A stretch of DNA of 64,000 nucleotides, taken from Ascaphus truei (taxonomy: Eukaryota; Chordata; Amphibia; Anura; Ascaphidae). Location of the stretch: assembly GCA_036426205.1 (NCBI GenBank), contig WSYH01002471.1:22128-86127 (forward strand), given 5' to 3'. Every line of letters begins with the position of its first letter. Positions within the stretch are counted from its first letter, which is position 1. Positions 1 through 11,800 of the stretch are shown one piece after another. Under the pieces are notes generated by a model that searched no databases, had not been told where the DNA came from, and worked only from the letters and a program-made list of their open reading frames with translations. The translations under genes were made by a program, and so were the position numbers.

Positions 1-370
1 ACTAATGCGAGCGCCAATCGTATAACATGGTGGCTACGCTAAAGCGGAAGTATGAGGATGCACTGAAGCAGAAGACTTCTCTTCCAGCAAGAGTTCACAC
101 CTCTTCGTATAGAGCTTTGATGCCTCACATCATGATACCACTCAGCTTCCGCCATCTTGGAATTTTTCCAGAAAGGAACTACAACAGTCCTCACTAGATC
201 TGGAAATTGCTACAAAAAAACTATTGGTACTCTTGATACAGATCTCAAATTCTCTCAGAAAGGATCTTCAGACCCTCAACCTAGAGGAGGAAAGTCTCAC
301 GCCAGGAGGATGTCATCTCAAAGCAGATGTTGTGTAAATGGAGGAGGACCTGCAAAGAAGCCCTGAAAGA
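1..370 (+). pseudogene. coiled-coil ORF relic of repeat copy A
   Basis: The translation resembles, with frameshifts, the coiled-coil protein encoded on the minus strand at 13,880-14,700, including the part around residues KELQTLNLEKEVL and the Cys-containing tail KQMCVNG. Frames are broken within 200 bases, so no product is expected. It could be the gag-like protein of an LTR element or a captured host coiled-coil exon; the sequence alone does not decide. Confidence 0.4.
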
Positions 371-1620
371 ATACAGAACGAAAAAGAAAAAATTCAAGAT
401 TAAAAAAAAAACTTAAACTGAAAAGACGAAAATTTCAGTTACAGAAGGTCAAGGAAGTTTGAAGGCAGAGCACAGCGCTGCAGTAACCAACTGGGCAAAG
501 GTCTGCATTCACTACCTCCATTATGTTGAGGAAACGCCCTGCAGGCTTCTAAAGAAATTCAAGTGCTGCAGGAACGTCGTATGTACCAGTATGTCCTGCA
601 AACATGCATAGAAAATGAAAGGCTACCCTGAGCATCCACCAAAGCAAGTCGCTAGAAAGCGCAGCGTTAACCCAATGCGCGGCACAAATGATCACAAGAA
701 TTTCCAAAACTGAAACAAGTAACTGGCGGCCCAAGCAAAGCAGTTTTTCCTAGTTCTCCACAATTCAATAAAAATGTGGAGGCAGGCTCAGAGACAGCAA
801 GCATTCATATAAATTCCCTGAGAATATACTTGCAAGACGCAACTCAACAAAGGAGCTCTCGCTGATAAGATTACAGTCATACAGGACAATATTGACCCTG
901 ACTAGCGTCATTATACCACAGCCCAGCCCAAAAACCAATGAAGACAAGGGTACAGTGAGAACTGAAGACCGCTCCATCTGAAAGGCAAGGTTTCAAACTT
1001 GAACCACCTAAACAATCACTATCAAAACCTTCAGCCACCCATCCAGGCAACAAAAGAAGGTACCGTGCTGAAATAAAACCAGCAAAATCCTTACTGGATG
1101 AAGCGAAAAGATGTGACATTCTCTGGAAGTGGGTGTGGAATTGCCACTTATCTCAAAGGGGCTGAACTAGCAACCCCCTTGAGGTGGAAAAGGGCGGTTT
1201 TTTAAATGCTCTGCAACTGCTGCCATACAGTTAATGCCTAGCAATAAGACAGCACCGACGCGAGGGAAATCGCATGACCACGCACGTAGAAAGAAACTAT
1301 AATTGAGAAAGTCTCCTCGAGCGCTGATTTGGTGCTGATCCAACACCTTCAGGAGGATACCACGAATAAACTGGAGAAGTGGATCCAATCCCAACAGGAA
1401 CTGGATTGTTCTCTTCCTCCATCCACTCTCATTCACGTCACTGAATATCTCAAAATGAGATGTGGACGGATGGGCTTTGGCCGTGGCAGCCCGAGCTTCC
1501 CCCACATTCAGGGTAGGTATGTAACAGGGGAGATAATCCCTGTTCAAGTTGTGCCTTTCACTGGCCGGTGGTGGTTAAATGCTGGTAGTCTTAATAAACA
1601 CCACCTGCCTGATTGTTACA
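371..1620 (+). other. non-coding body of repeat copy A
   Basis: No convincing coding region. 1,180-1,620 aligns by eye with 12,780-13,180 (reverse strand). A C-rich 11-mer near 2,041 and a short CA repeat near 1,824 are the only simple-sequence features nearby. Confidence 0.35.
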
Positions 1621-2189
1621 AAGCCTCGTCTGTTGAGACTGAATGATCCTTACTCTGACTGAGGAGCACCCTTTGAGATACAAGAGGGTGTCTCTTGAAA
1701 CTCCCCGGAGAGTCGCCAAGAGAACCCCCATCTCTGAGCTGACCGGTCTTGACTATGCCCCGACATAGCTGATTTGCAAGACACCAAACTAGACTTCTAA
1801 CCTGGATGCTGATATGTTCCTGTGCACACACACACGGGTGCGGGTTCCACGGAGAGCAGAGACTAGCTCTAACAGCGAGGAAACATATAAGCCTTCTCGA
1901 TGATTAAGAGACTCTTATATCGCTTAGTTACTCTATAATTTTTGGGGCTGCGGAGACATGCTTGACTTATGGAGTTGTGAATTATTGACACTGGTATTTT
2001 TACTAGAGATACTCCCAAGTTGAATAGAAGCTTTGTTCCCCCCCCCCCGCTCTGTTTGGATGATTCCTGATTACAATCAAAATGGCACAAGAAAGCCGTA
2101 TTATTATTTCACCTTAAAAGTCTCCAATTGTTACCTCTGTGAACTCTGTCTACACCAATTGTAAAAAAGTATGGTTCAGTCAGTAATAC

Positions 2190-2490
2190 AGTGTTCCAGT
2201 CTAAACAGTAGGTGACAGTAAGTAACTGCATAGTCCAATATGGAGTTAGTCTATACTGGACACAAAGATAATATTCACTTACCTGCACTAGTCATTTAGT
2301 CTTCCTTTTCGTAAACAGCTGGCTGCACTACAAAGGACGGATGGGTGGGTGGGGATCATGTGGTAAATTTTTGAACTGGCTGTGTATAGTGGTATCTACT
2401 GTACACTTCACTGATTTACAGCAAAAAAAACCTCTCTCAATGAACTCAGAATGCAGATTGGCTATGACGAACAGAGAAAGCACTAAACCT
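2190..2490 (+). repeat. dispersed repeat shared with 54.6-55.3 kb
   Basis: Two blocks match the region downstream of the transposase exon at 54.4 kb in the same order: 'gcatagtccaatatggag' near 2,228 with 54,740, and 'ctctctcaatgaact' near 2,433 with 55,270. The spacing is similar. It probably represents the 3' non-coding part of the same transposon family. Confidence 0.5.
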
Positions 2491-3019
2491 TTGTACTTAC
2501 TGTTTTTATTATTAGAAATTTGATGGTTCATATATTTTGTATTGTTGTCAGTTCTTCCATGATATGCACGGCCCTCAAATTTCAACGTGACAGAAGGAAC
2601 TCAGTACAACTACTGTACACTACTTTACGTGTACAAAGAAGATTAAAACACGACAATGATAATTTGGTATGTTTTAGTTCCTGATAAAATAAAATAATTT
2701 GTCATTACTTCACGATAATCATAATCATTGAAACACCACCCCTGCCCGCCCCTAAGATATTTTGAAATGTAATTTCTTTTTCTTTACTCTAAATTCAGCA
2801 TGGTGAATGGTGTGTGGTGGGGGGGAGATTCAGCAAGAAGATTACACTTTTATATATTGTTACATTTTTTTTCTTTGGCTACATTAGATTAACATATCCA
2901 TTCGAGAAGGGCTTATCACAAGTGTGCATTCGTTACCGTAGTTAAACAAAGCTCAAAGGGTTCGGGGTGGGGGTGTATGGAATGAGTTATCATAAGGATT
3001 AGCATAATGGATTAGCCAA

Positions 3020-3870
3020 CGCATTGAAATGAATGTTTGCAGAGGTGTCGATAAGAAGTTGAAAGTACTTGAGCCTTGTGTGTGTGTCTGTGGGGGGGGG
3101 GGGGAGACTGCAATGGAAGTGATTACTGTAGATATTTACCTGCGTAGGTTCAAAAGACATATGTTTTCACAGGTTATCATAATTGTTTTGATCCCTACAC
3201 CCCCAAACTCAATAAAATCACATAAATCGCATGTGAATGACCAGTGTCGATATAACAGCTACGTTCGTAGAATATCAGAATAACAAAATTTTTTATGCAG
3301 GCACACATAGTCGGGAAACGAAACAAAAAAAACAACAACAGAAAAAATAGTATTTGTTTTCAGATTGAACTTCACATAATGTGAATGTATAAGCATCTCC
3401 GCATTAATCATCCAACTAGGTCCCTTCCCACAAGAGTTACACACAGGTCATGAGATGTGACACCCAGCTCGGCTCAGGACTATTACAAACACAAGCCAAG
3501 CATTTGAAAATGAATGTTTTCGAGAGGTGTCGATAAAATTGCAAATCCTGAGGCCTTGTGTGTGTCCGCGGGGGGTGGGGTAACAGCCTGGAGGAAGGAT
3601 ACTGTACTGACTTAGTTGTCAAAGGACATTTTCAACAGGTCATAATAATGTTTTTATCCCTACACCCCCAATCAATAAAATAGCAGCATAAAGCACTTTG
3701 AATGACCATGTACATTAAATACTACAGTACCCTGATTGCAAGTATCAGAATAAACAAAGAAGTTTTATGCAGACCCACGATTTCTGAAACGAAACAAAAA
3801 AACAACAACAAAAAAAAGTATTTTTTTTTTCAGTACTTGAATTTTCCACATGTGATGGTGATTCATGCGC
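3020..3870 (+). repeat. two-unit tandem duplication, period about 480 bp
   Basis: Unit 1 (about 3,029-3,390) and unit 2 (about 3,505-3,860) share ordered landmarks: 'gaggtgtcgataa', a G-rich tract (3,090 and 3,570), 'ccctacaccccca' (3,192 and 3,658), 'gaaacgaaacaaaaaaa' and 'aacaacaaca'. A partial third unit may start near 4,020 (GTGTGTCGGGGG). Part of the unit (3,150-3,215) recurs inverted at 8,528-8,600. Confidence 0.6.
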
Positions 3871-4419
3871 TGAAATGTCGACACCCAGGCTCTGTATAGT
3901 ACTGTATACCCACTAGATGTGATGACAGGGTTCAGGAGTTGAAGCCAGAAAGCCATCTGGCTTTCATGAAACCATCTGGCTGGGAGAGGTGACTGTACTG
4001 TAGATTAAGAGTTAATAGTACTTTAGAGCCGTGTGTGTCGGGGGCGAGCGGAGACACTGTATGCGCCGAAATGTTAGCACTGTACCCGCCTATTGCATTT
4101 CAACATGTTCAAATAACATACAGTCTGTATCGGACACCCATAATATAAAAGTGTATGACAAAGTAAAAGTACGTGATTACAAAATGAATACAGGACATAC
4201 AGTATCTGTAGAAATGTGATAATTTATAATCAAAGAAGATTCGACACTATATTTGTGTAATACTGTATACTGTAACTCTTTCCAATTTTACAATACCTGT
4301 TCGACAAATATGGCATTGCATACAGAATATAGACTTAGGATTAAACAACGCGTTCGCGAACGCCCATCTGTGTTTTTAGATGGTATTGCATATAGCAGAC
4401 AGCGCTAAAAATCTGAGCT

Positions 4420-4720
4420 CTAACAACCGGAAACGGCTTCCGAAAAAAGAAATATACGGCGCATCTGGCCGCGCGGGTTATCAGAGCGCCGCGGACCCGG
4501 CCCGCATTAGTATAAAAGCGGCCGCAGCTGTAGGAGAAAGTGCAACGCCCATAGCATGATAACTGTTTCACTTTTAATATACAAATATAAGGGAATAGGC
4601 TCACTCACTAAGGTATTAAGTTAAAAGCATGTAGTGATTACTGTACAGTTGGCGGCCGCCTTTAGCCTCGTGCGCCGTTTCACAAGTGCAACTTTTAAAA
4701 CCCGCGGGCAATGCCGTGTG
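4420..4720. other. CpG-rich block with a TATA-like box
   Basis: In an AT-rich setting this block is markedly CpG-rich (for example ggccgcgcgggtta, cgccgcggacccggcccgc) and holds TATAAAAG at 4,511-4,518 on the plus strand. It could be a promoter, most likely of a transposable element, but no ORF or transcript can be tied to it. Confidence 0.25.
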
Positions 4721-5101
4721 TATGCGGCATGTTCTGGTATTTATGGCTCAAAAGTGCCCAAGTAAATAGGACTAGTCCTGGTACAGTAGCTCTGCAAACA
4801 ATGTCCTGGAAATATCTGCAGGCACATCTGATAATATTGAAATGTACAGTGCTCCATGTTTCAGGAATGCTTTCAAATCCAGTCATTACCTCACCCATAC
4901 ATTAATTCCCCTAGACGCCTCCCATGAAGCAGAAAGAATCAAATCCTTACAAACAGGACCGCTACATGAAATGGACTAGAGGTAGGATGCATATGTAAAC
5001 AGAGTGAAGAGGACAAAAGCGCACTAGCAAAACAGGCAGGAAGGACCCGAATCAAAAATTATTAAAAGGGCACTTTAATTGTGACAAAAGACCCTCAACC
5101 T

Positions 5102-5136
5102 CGTTTTCGAACACGTCACAGGCGTTCTTTTTCAAG
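5102..5136 (-). ncRNA. hammerhead-like PLE motif
   Basis: Minus strand: CTTGAAAAA, then stem GAAC ... GTTC, then GAAAACG. The stem sequence differs from the other copies in this window but still pairs. The core deviates from the CUGANGA consensus, so cleavage activity is doubtful. Confidence 0.45.
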
Positions 5137-6544
5137 GTTAACACATGTAATACATCCGTTAAATACCCTCTTACCTGTAGACAGTTTCGCGCCTAAAAAC
5201 GGAAGCGCGATGACGTCATGACGCAATGCGCATCATGCGCATCGCAGCAACGACCCGAGCCGTTCTAAGGGCAAAAACCGTCATGCAGGCATGTGCCTAT
5301 TGATTTATGGGCAATGCATAACACAGATATGTATGCTACTATTCCACCACCTTAGATTCAAACAAATCGCCGTGGCGCCTGCATGCAATACTCATCATGC
5401 GCATTCGCGCACACGGCACTACAATGTCATAAACACAATAGTCCACCAAATGGGACAAAAAGACACTAACCATAAGTGGAAAAATACATAAACATGAACA
5501 GATTCTGAACTCCTTATGCTAATAAAAGGAAAATCCGTTATCCTTCACCCCACGCTTTCAGAACAGAGAACCTTTCCTCTGCCAGGTCACTGAAGCCTTG
5601 TGACTGATACACTATCTGCACCTTTGCAGCAGACTTCCCCGGAGAAGTTTTTCACGCCCTGCCACTGTTATCTCCGATTTTTTATGAACTTATCAGGCCT
5701 GGGAGACGAAAAAAATGAAACGTCAACGCAACGCCAGGTTTCAAATCCTTTGTCTCAATTTTTACTCATATGTAATGATTTTTATACAGAAAAAAAACAA
5801 GATAGTTATTAGAGGCGTAACATAGGCGTATCATAGGCTTGGACATGGCGTATACTATGTGTGTCTTGGGCATAGCTTTAATTAGAGCGTGATTTAGGGG
5901 CAGGACATATTATTGGCGTGACTTTTGAGACGTTTCCCTTTTCAATACACACTATTCTGAATACAAGCTTTTTCATTGTCTGTTATCAAAAGAACCTTGA
6001 GTCTTAGCACTTTATTCATTATCTTGCTTCTGGCAGAGAAACCATTCTTTTATTTCTAACTAAACACCAGGAAATTGACATCACAAAGTATCTATAATAT
6101 CCTGACCAGAAGAAAGGAAATTCAATTTAGCAGAGAAACTGAGGGCATTTTGAATATTATTTCACGCAAAAATGCTGACTACAGAATCTTAACTAGTTAT
6201 GACCATACAAATGGAAGCTTACATGATGTAGATTCTAGCCTTACATACTGTCCTAACACTAATCCTAAGAGAAAAAAAAAAAAAAAGCATATGACCACAA
6301 TACATAAAGAGCTGAAGTGAAATAATTAAAACAAATATGAAATAAAAACAGAAGTAAGTATAAATAGTACAAATAACAGGGAAATATATAATAATGTTAA
6401 TACATGTAGAAACACCGTATATTGAAAATACTATAAATGAACACAAACACAAGATACCAAGTATGCTGTATACTAAATAAATGGAATCAGGTTTTTTGAT
6501 CAATGTCCATAATTATTAAACCAATTTTTAAATGAACTTATAAT

Positions 6545-7960
6545 GATATATATTGATATAATGTTACAGAATAGGGTTAACTGCCAATCAATATTCAGAC
6601 CCATAGGGAACGCGCGTTTGGAAATAAAATCCAATCCTTCCTACGTTCAGAATATTGACTTCGATCACCTCCTCTATAGTTCTCAATTGACCAATTCAAT
6701 GCGCCAGGAGTAAAAATTCCTATCCCTCCTTGACCCACCTTCTGAGAAGTTGTTTAGAGACGGATTTATTTCCAATCTTATGAGCCTTATATGCTCTAAC
6801 ATCCTGACCTAAGAGCTCTAAACGTTCTTCCCACAGAATCTTTTGCCACAGCCACATGTTATGAGATATACGACAAATTGACTTTTACAATTTATGTAAT
6901 TATTCATCTAAAATTCCATGATTTAGCCTTTATGCCATCATGTGACTGCGGCAAATCATCCTGAAAAACTTTTTGCTGGCTTCATATTTTACATACCTAC
7001 AGGACCCACATTTGAAAGAACCCCCTGGTGATATAAGGTCTACAAACCTGGAGTATTAGGTCACTTGGGAAACATACTATAATGATCCAATTGTTCTCGC
7101 TCGCGGTACCCAATGCAGGACAATTAACATATTTTTTAAGCGCAGGGTCCATAGATAGGACATTCCAGATTTTGAGATAATAGAATTAATTTTTCCACTT
7201 TGTTTATTAACTGGAATAAAAAGAGGATATTTATTATTGATTTTGCCAGTCGTATTGTACCATGCTTGTCACATATTTCTCTTTATCAGCACCAAGATGA
7301 GAACCCCAGTGATACGTGGGTACAATACACCTCTCTGTTTTGTAAAGCATTATCAAAAGCAACTTCTATATAGGATTGGGAATACCCCTATCTGAAGACC
7401 TTTTAACCAGATACCAACTGAGAAAGAAAACCACTAGGTGTAGGAGCAGTTTCATCTCGTCTGAGGAACTGTCCGCTTAGGAATGGCTTTATTTACATGG
7501 AATGGATGGCACTGTCCGCCCTAAGAAATGTATCCTTAATTTAATTTCCTGTAAACATCCGTTTGGAAATTTATCAAAGTCAACAAACAATTGTAGATTC
7601 ACAAATTCATGTGATGAGAATAAAAATTTAAATGTAAATCTAGATTATATATTATCATTAAGATAAAAACAAGGAGTGAAGTGTGTTGACATCCCCCTTT
7701 CCAATAAGAATTAAACCATCCACAAACCTTTAAAAAAACAATATGTGACGAACAAGTTAGTGCTAGAATATATGAAGATGTCTTCCCACCACCCCAAAAG
7801 AGATTTGCAAAAGAAGGAGCAAGCTCGTGCCCATAGCAGTGCCATTAATTAGTAAATATACTTATGATTAAAATGAAAAATTGTGCGTGAGAAGGAAAAA
7901 AATTGCGTCCAAATAAATGCCGACTGAAAAATTGAATTTCTGGTATCTCAATGATAGAAA
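6545..7960 (-). pseudogene. degenerate PLE reverse transcriptase and GIY-YIG endonuclease
   Basis: The reading frame is lost, but short translated blocks on the minus strand fit PLE RT-endonuclease in the right order. Near 7,840 there is G-T-A-M-G-T-S followed by L-L-L-L-Q, the counterpart of the TAMG-APSYANLF motif of the RT. Near 7,010 is F-K-C-G-S-C-R-Y-V-K-Y, the counterpart of the Cys cluster before the endonuclease. At 6,600-6,670 is V-N-I-L-N ... F-Y-F-Q-T-R-V-P-Y-G, the counterpart of the RLNILN ... FTLQTRIPNG tail of the element at 22.3 kb. Many stops and indels show it is old. No other gene family explains all three blocks. Confidence 0.6.
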
Positions 7961-8827
7961 TAATTTGCTGTATTATAATGTGTAGTGTCCCATTTCTCAC
8001 GCTATATCACAGAAACCAATTAGTTGTTTTCTAACGTAGCACTGATGCGGTTTGATATGTTTTATTGTTCCATACAGTATGTCTCTTTTTAAAGCCGGCG
8101 CCGCATGCATTGTACTGTATCGCTGGCTGGCTGAATGTGGCTGAACAGGTGAATTCTGTGGCAGTTTGAAAAAAATACCCCAAACAAAAGATGTTGGAAA
8201 ATAAAAGGGGCCGTGACATACATCACTGTCACTGGCAAAGTCCCGCTGGATCAACCGTGTATTCAGCAGTAGGTATACCAGTCTTCTCACTCCTTCTTGG
8301 CTGCACCGATAAGAGACTCCCGGTGAATAATAGTCCCAGAGACAGACATGGATAATGTGCTCCACGCACCGACGCTCCAGAGACAGCGCAAGTCCGGACC
8401 GGCCAGCTTCCGGTCCACCAATGATGACGTAATGTCGCTGTGTCCTCCTTAGCGTTTGTTGTCTCTGCTTGATACTTTTTCAAGGTCTTGAAACGTACTG
8501 TACGTACTTTATGAGGTGGGTGCCATACTGTTTATTTTATTTGGGGTGTTGGGGATCAAAACATTATGATAACCTGTTGAAAATATTTTTGAACTAATAT
8601 CCAGCATACACCGCGGCCCCTTTTATTCTCCACCATCTCCGAATTTTGATGGATAGATGGCAACATTTGTTCAAATTTATCAGTATTTATCGAAAACTAT
8701 TACTTTTACAAATTTTTGCCAGATGCTCATTTGTGAATTGGTGCAATAAGGAAAAAGTTATGTAGCATCCATGTTTTTTTTCGTATTGATCCCGATGTTA
8801 TTGAGGTATCGTTTGTATCACCGGTTT
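7961..8827. other. no recognised gene; one inverted repeat piece
   Basis: The minus strand is open from 8,365 to 7,997 (122 codons), but I recognise no family in it. At 8,528-8,600 the sequence is the reverse complement of 3,150-3,215 (matches through 'gatccctacacccc'), so this flank belongs to a dispersed or paired terminal repeat. Confidence 0.35.
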
Positions 8828-9075
8828 TCCCGTATCTATGATCATGGAGACTTCAAAGGCGAAAGTCATGTTAACAACCAACTAAGAAACGTTAGTCCGC
8901 AGGCAAGCAATGCGCCAGCACCAGCCCTTGCTTCCAATAACGGTCCGACCATCAGTGAAAACCTGCTGACCGGCAACCCTTGCTTGTCGTCCCCGCCAAG
9001 ATACCTGCAGCCTGAGCCGCGATTTTGCGTGCAGATTCGAGCAAGCTTGCATGTACCTAAGCTATTTCCAGCCTC
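8828..9075 (+). pseudogene. forkhead-like gene relic, copy 1 (tail part)
   Basis: The frame reads Y-D-H-G-D-F-K followed by a stretch N-N-G-P-T-I-S-E-N-L-L and N-P-C-L-S-S-P-P. The same pieces occur on the minus strand at about 26,200-26,420 (F-D-H-G-D-F-K; T-E-N-L-A-S-S-N-P-C-Y-L-T-P-P). There the first piece sits inside a sequence resembling the second wing of a forkhead DNA-binding domain. Only the end of that domain and a tail are present here; the rest is missing or unrecognisable. Likely a pseudogene fragment or gene piece spread by a transposon. Confidence 0.4.
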
Positions 9076-9079
9076 ATCA

Positions 9080-10060
9080 GCTGACTACACATGGTAGTCC
9101 TGCTGCTCACCTGTCAACAACGTGTTGAATTAAGAATACGGGACTGGCATGGCTCAGCCCGACTGATTGGGAAGTCTGTGGTGAATAATGTTGGCCTTAT
9201 TTTATTCTGTTTTTTTAATTTGAAAATACCAATATCAATAATATTCAAAAGTCAAGCGATTCTCCTGTAAGCATAACATTGGCTAGCAGCTTCTACAGAG
9301 ATACTGCACAATTTTTGAAAGCTAGGCGCATGCATATTGGAACCTTCTTGAAACGCATATGCGTGTCATCACATCGACGGTAGGCGCATGCGCAGGTGAA
9401 CAGGAGACGCCCCCCGAGAAAATTATTGGTGTGGACTGACTGTGGAACTTCTTTAGGGGACTGACTGACCATACAGTAAAACTTTTACTTTTTTTTTTTT
9501 CCTCAGAAAAGAAACATTGTCATCTCATGCGGAAAACGCAAATGGAGGGATTTCGATGGATAATCTATCGCTTTGTGTTACAATGCTGCTCACATTGCTG
9601 AATCTGATAAAAAAACAAGTACGGAGTCTACAGTTTGTGGCCATTTTTATTGATTAGGATAGAATACCTGAAACAGTACAGTATTCTATTGTTTTCAGAC
9701 CTATACAATCTTTTTTTTATATATACTTTATATAAACCCGAAAAAATTTAAAGTATGCATTATATTCTACATGTATTCCAGTACATATGTGTTTTTCTAT
9801 ACCTGTACAGCATGTATTGTTTAACTCTTGTGATGTACAGTACTGACATGCATACATTAACAGTACGTATGCATGGACAGTACTGTACAGTATGTTCTCA
9901 GAACTGTATTTGTTACAGTTATAAAGGAGACAATGGAACAATTAAAACAATTAACATTTTCTTTAATTGGTGGAATAACAAAAAACATTTATTACAATAC
10001 AATGTAAAAACATTTAAGTGTTCAGCATTCAAAACATCAACAGGTGTAGGTTTACTGCTA
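9080..10060. other. no recognised gene
   Basis: AT-rich DNA with an A/T-rich tract near 9,710 and many repeats of the word TGTACAG/CTGTACAG. Overlapping open frames on both strands (9,717-10,260) follow low sequence complexity and show no domain. Confidence 0.4.
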
Positions 10061-10106
10061 GTGAAAACATTTATGTACAGAAAGTCAAAACATTTACAGT
10101 CAGTCA

Positions 10107-10212
10107 GGCCTGCACAACTCCAGTCCTCGAGGTCCGCAAACAGCCCCTGTTTTAAGATAAACCTTGAAAACCGGGCCTGTTTGCGGCCCTCGGGACTGGA
10201 ATTGTGCAGGTC
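10107..10212. mobile_element. palindromic MITE, copy 1
   Basis: Near-perfect terminal inverted repeats: left 'cctgcacaactccagtcctc' with right 'gggactggaattgtgcagg'; the inner pair is 'ccgcaaacag' with 'ctgtttgcgg'. No coding capacity. The second copy lies 318 bp downstream as part of a tandem duplication. Confidence 0.65.
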
Positions 10213-10424
10213 CTGTGTACAGTAAGGAAAGCATTTCTTTATTAATACAAGTTTAAACACGCAACATCTCCTTTATTAAGTACAGAAAGTCAAAACATGT
10301 AAGCACAACAGTATGGTGTATTAAAAAAATTCTTTATTCATAAAATTTAAAAAACGCAACATCTCCTTTATTAAGATACAGAAAGTCAAACATTTACAGT
10401 AGGATGGTGTACAGAACAGTCATC

Positions 10425-10526
10425 AGGCCTGCACAACTCCAGTCCTCGGACCGCAAACAGCCCCGGTTTTAGGATATCCTTGAAACCGGGCCTGTTTGCG
10501 GCCCTCAGGACTGGAATTGTGAAGGT
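10425..10526. mobile_element. palindromic MITE, copy 2
   Basis: Same element as at 10,107-10,212, with a few substitutions and small deletions (for example 'gtgaagg' for 'gtgcagg' at the right end). Its presence in both tandem units indicates the MITE inserted before the duplication. Confidence 0.65.
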
Positions 10527-10714
10527 CCTCTGTACGTAAGGAAAAACATTCTTTTTTATACAAGTTAAAACACGCAACATCTCCTTTATTAAGACAGAAA
10601 TTCAAACATGTACAGCACAACAGTATGGTGTTATTAAAAAATTCTTTATTCATAAAATTTACAAACGCAACATCTCCTTAATTAAAGTACAGAAGTCAAA
10701 ACATTTACAAAACA

Positions 10715-11400
10715 TTACAAAAAATAACAACATTGAACAGTCACGCAAATGCGATCCCACCAGATTGTCCTTCCAGGGCCGATGCTTGTATGCGCAAATG
10801 CCATTATTGGAGTCTCGACGATTTTCATTAAAGGATCTGTAATTGAAAAAAAGCGCCGCAATTCCTCCACAAAATGCCTTAAATTTTCAGAAGCGCCCTT
10901 TTTTTTTTCGCAATTTCCTTCGAAGTTGACATTGTTGGCCCACCCCAGTACACCAAGTAGGACACGTGTGCTTGAAATGTAACATGGCATACTTCTGGGG
11001 TAAACCAGCACTCATCACCCTAATACTTCTCCCTAATATTGGGCAGCTCGCCAGATGATGTCGGACACCTTATCGATGCAACGTATGTAGTTTGTTTCTG
11101 GACGTGGGTGTTCTTCTGGACAGGTTGCTGTTGCGGCGGGCGAGGGTAGGTGTTGTCTGGGAGGAGCTTTCCTCCTGTCTTGGTCGTCGTGTCATCTCCT
11201 GGCATGGTCTTGATGGGGTTGTCATGGCATCCTTGTCAACGGCATACATGTACAACATATTCTTCTGGTGTAGGGGTGCGACTTGGTATGGAGACGGTCG
11301 AAGATCCCATTCATCCCATCCATGCCACCCTCCTGCTCCGGCATCGGGATCACAGGGCATGAACAACGAGCAAATGATGTATCCCCGCTATGTCAGTCTC
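10715..11400 (-). other. unrecognised, possibly coding minus-strand region
   Basis: Overlapping minus-strand frames (11,011-10,715, 11,205-11,020 and 11,366-11,070) run through this region. Reading down from 11,466 the minus strand gives a heptad-like M-D-Q-W-M repeat (see 11,405-11,466) and then a Pro/Gln-rich part. This could be a decayed protein with a C-terminal coil, such as a transposon accessory protein, but I recognise no domain and the frames are interrupted. Confidence 0.25.
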
Positions 11401-11404
11401 TATC

Positions 11405-11466
11405 TTCTCCATCCGTCGATCCATCTTCTCCATCCATTGATCCATCTTCTGCATCCATTGATCCAT
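11405..11466. repeat. 21-bp minisatellite, three units
   Basis: Three imperfect units of CATCTTCTCCATCCATTGATC. The 21-bp period is a multiple of three and keeps frame: on the minus strand it encodes a repeated M-D-x-W-M-x-K heptad. Confidence 0.7.
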
Positions 11467-11579
11467 ATTTAGCATTTCTCTAAATCAGATCTATCTTTAC
11501 CAGCACAGTAGAGTTCCGGGATATCCACACTTAACCCATTCAGCATGTGGTCTACGAGCTGGTTTTTGTGCTGGCGGAT

Positions 11580-11800
11580 ATAGCGGCAGCGTCGTCGAAG
11601 TAATGGAGAAGCGCACTGTGGATTTCCGGTGAGAAGCGGCACCACAGCGGCAGCGTCGTCGAAGAGCAGTGGCGACGTGGGCTGTGGGTTTCCGGAGAGC
11701 GGCGGCAGTGTCGTGGATGAGTATTGGAGAAGTATGGCTGTAGATTTCTGTGAGAGCGGCGGCATAGTGTCGAAGCAAAAACGAGGAATGGCCTGCGGGT
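11580..11800. repeat. GC-rich minisatellite, about 55-63 bp units
   Basis: About four imperfect units with the shared words 'cggcagcgtcgtcgaag', 'ctgtgggtttccgg' and 'gagagcggcgg' at roughly 11,584, 11,646, 11,700 and 11,756. Both strands stay open, as expected for a repeat without stop codons; I do not treat this as evidence of a gene. Confidence 0.65.

Larger units (their letters stand above)
1..2185 (+). mobile_element. LTR-element-like repeat, copy A (5' part lies off the window)
   Basis: This stretch belongs to the same repeat family as 12,300-15,400 on the other strand. Collinear matching blocks are: 20-370 with about 14,080-14,500 (coiled-coil coding part), 1,180-1,620 with 12,780-13,180, and 1,620-2,180 with 12,300-12,760. 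The last block looks like an LTR or 3' terminal region; it ends in both copies with the shared run AAGTCTCCAATTGTTACCTC. No reverse transcriptase, protease or integrase is visible, so this may be a non-autonomous element. The family name is unknown to me. Confidence 0.5.
5050..7960 (-). mobile_element. decayed Penelope-like element
   Basis: Read on the minus strand: RT remnants (from 7,960), a Cys-rich/GIY-YIG region (about 7,050-6,545), then a 3' region with a hammerhead-like motif at 5,102-5,136. The order RT, endonuclease, structured motif is the same as in the well-preserved element at 16-23.6 kb. The 1.4 kb between endonuclease end and motif is longer than in the intact copies, so an insertion or an unrelated neighbour is possible. 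Confidence 0.5.
10060..10700 (+). repeat. two-unit tandem repeat, period about 318 bp
   Basis: Each unit runs: 'acagaaagtcaaa', a palindromic MITE (10,107-10,212 and 10,425-10,526), 'gtaaggaaa', 'acacgcaacatctccttta', 'aacagtatggtgt', 'ttctttattcataaaattt'. The offset between the two MITEs is 318 bp. Sub-repeats of 'cgcaacatctcctt' (10,262, 10,356, 10,575, 10,667) show smaller duplications inside the unit. Confidence 0.75.

Noticed and set aside
9717..10260. 156-codon plus frame and 113-codon minus frame over the same DNA
   Set aside because: AT-rich and repetitive (TGTACAG words, MITE and tandem repeat); the frames run into the MITE, so no gene.
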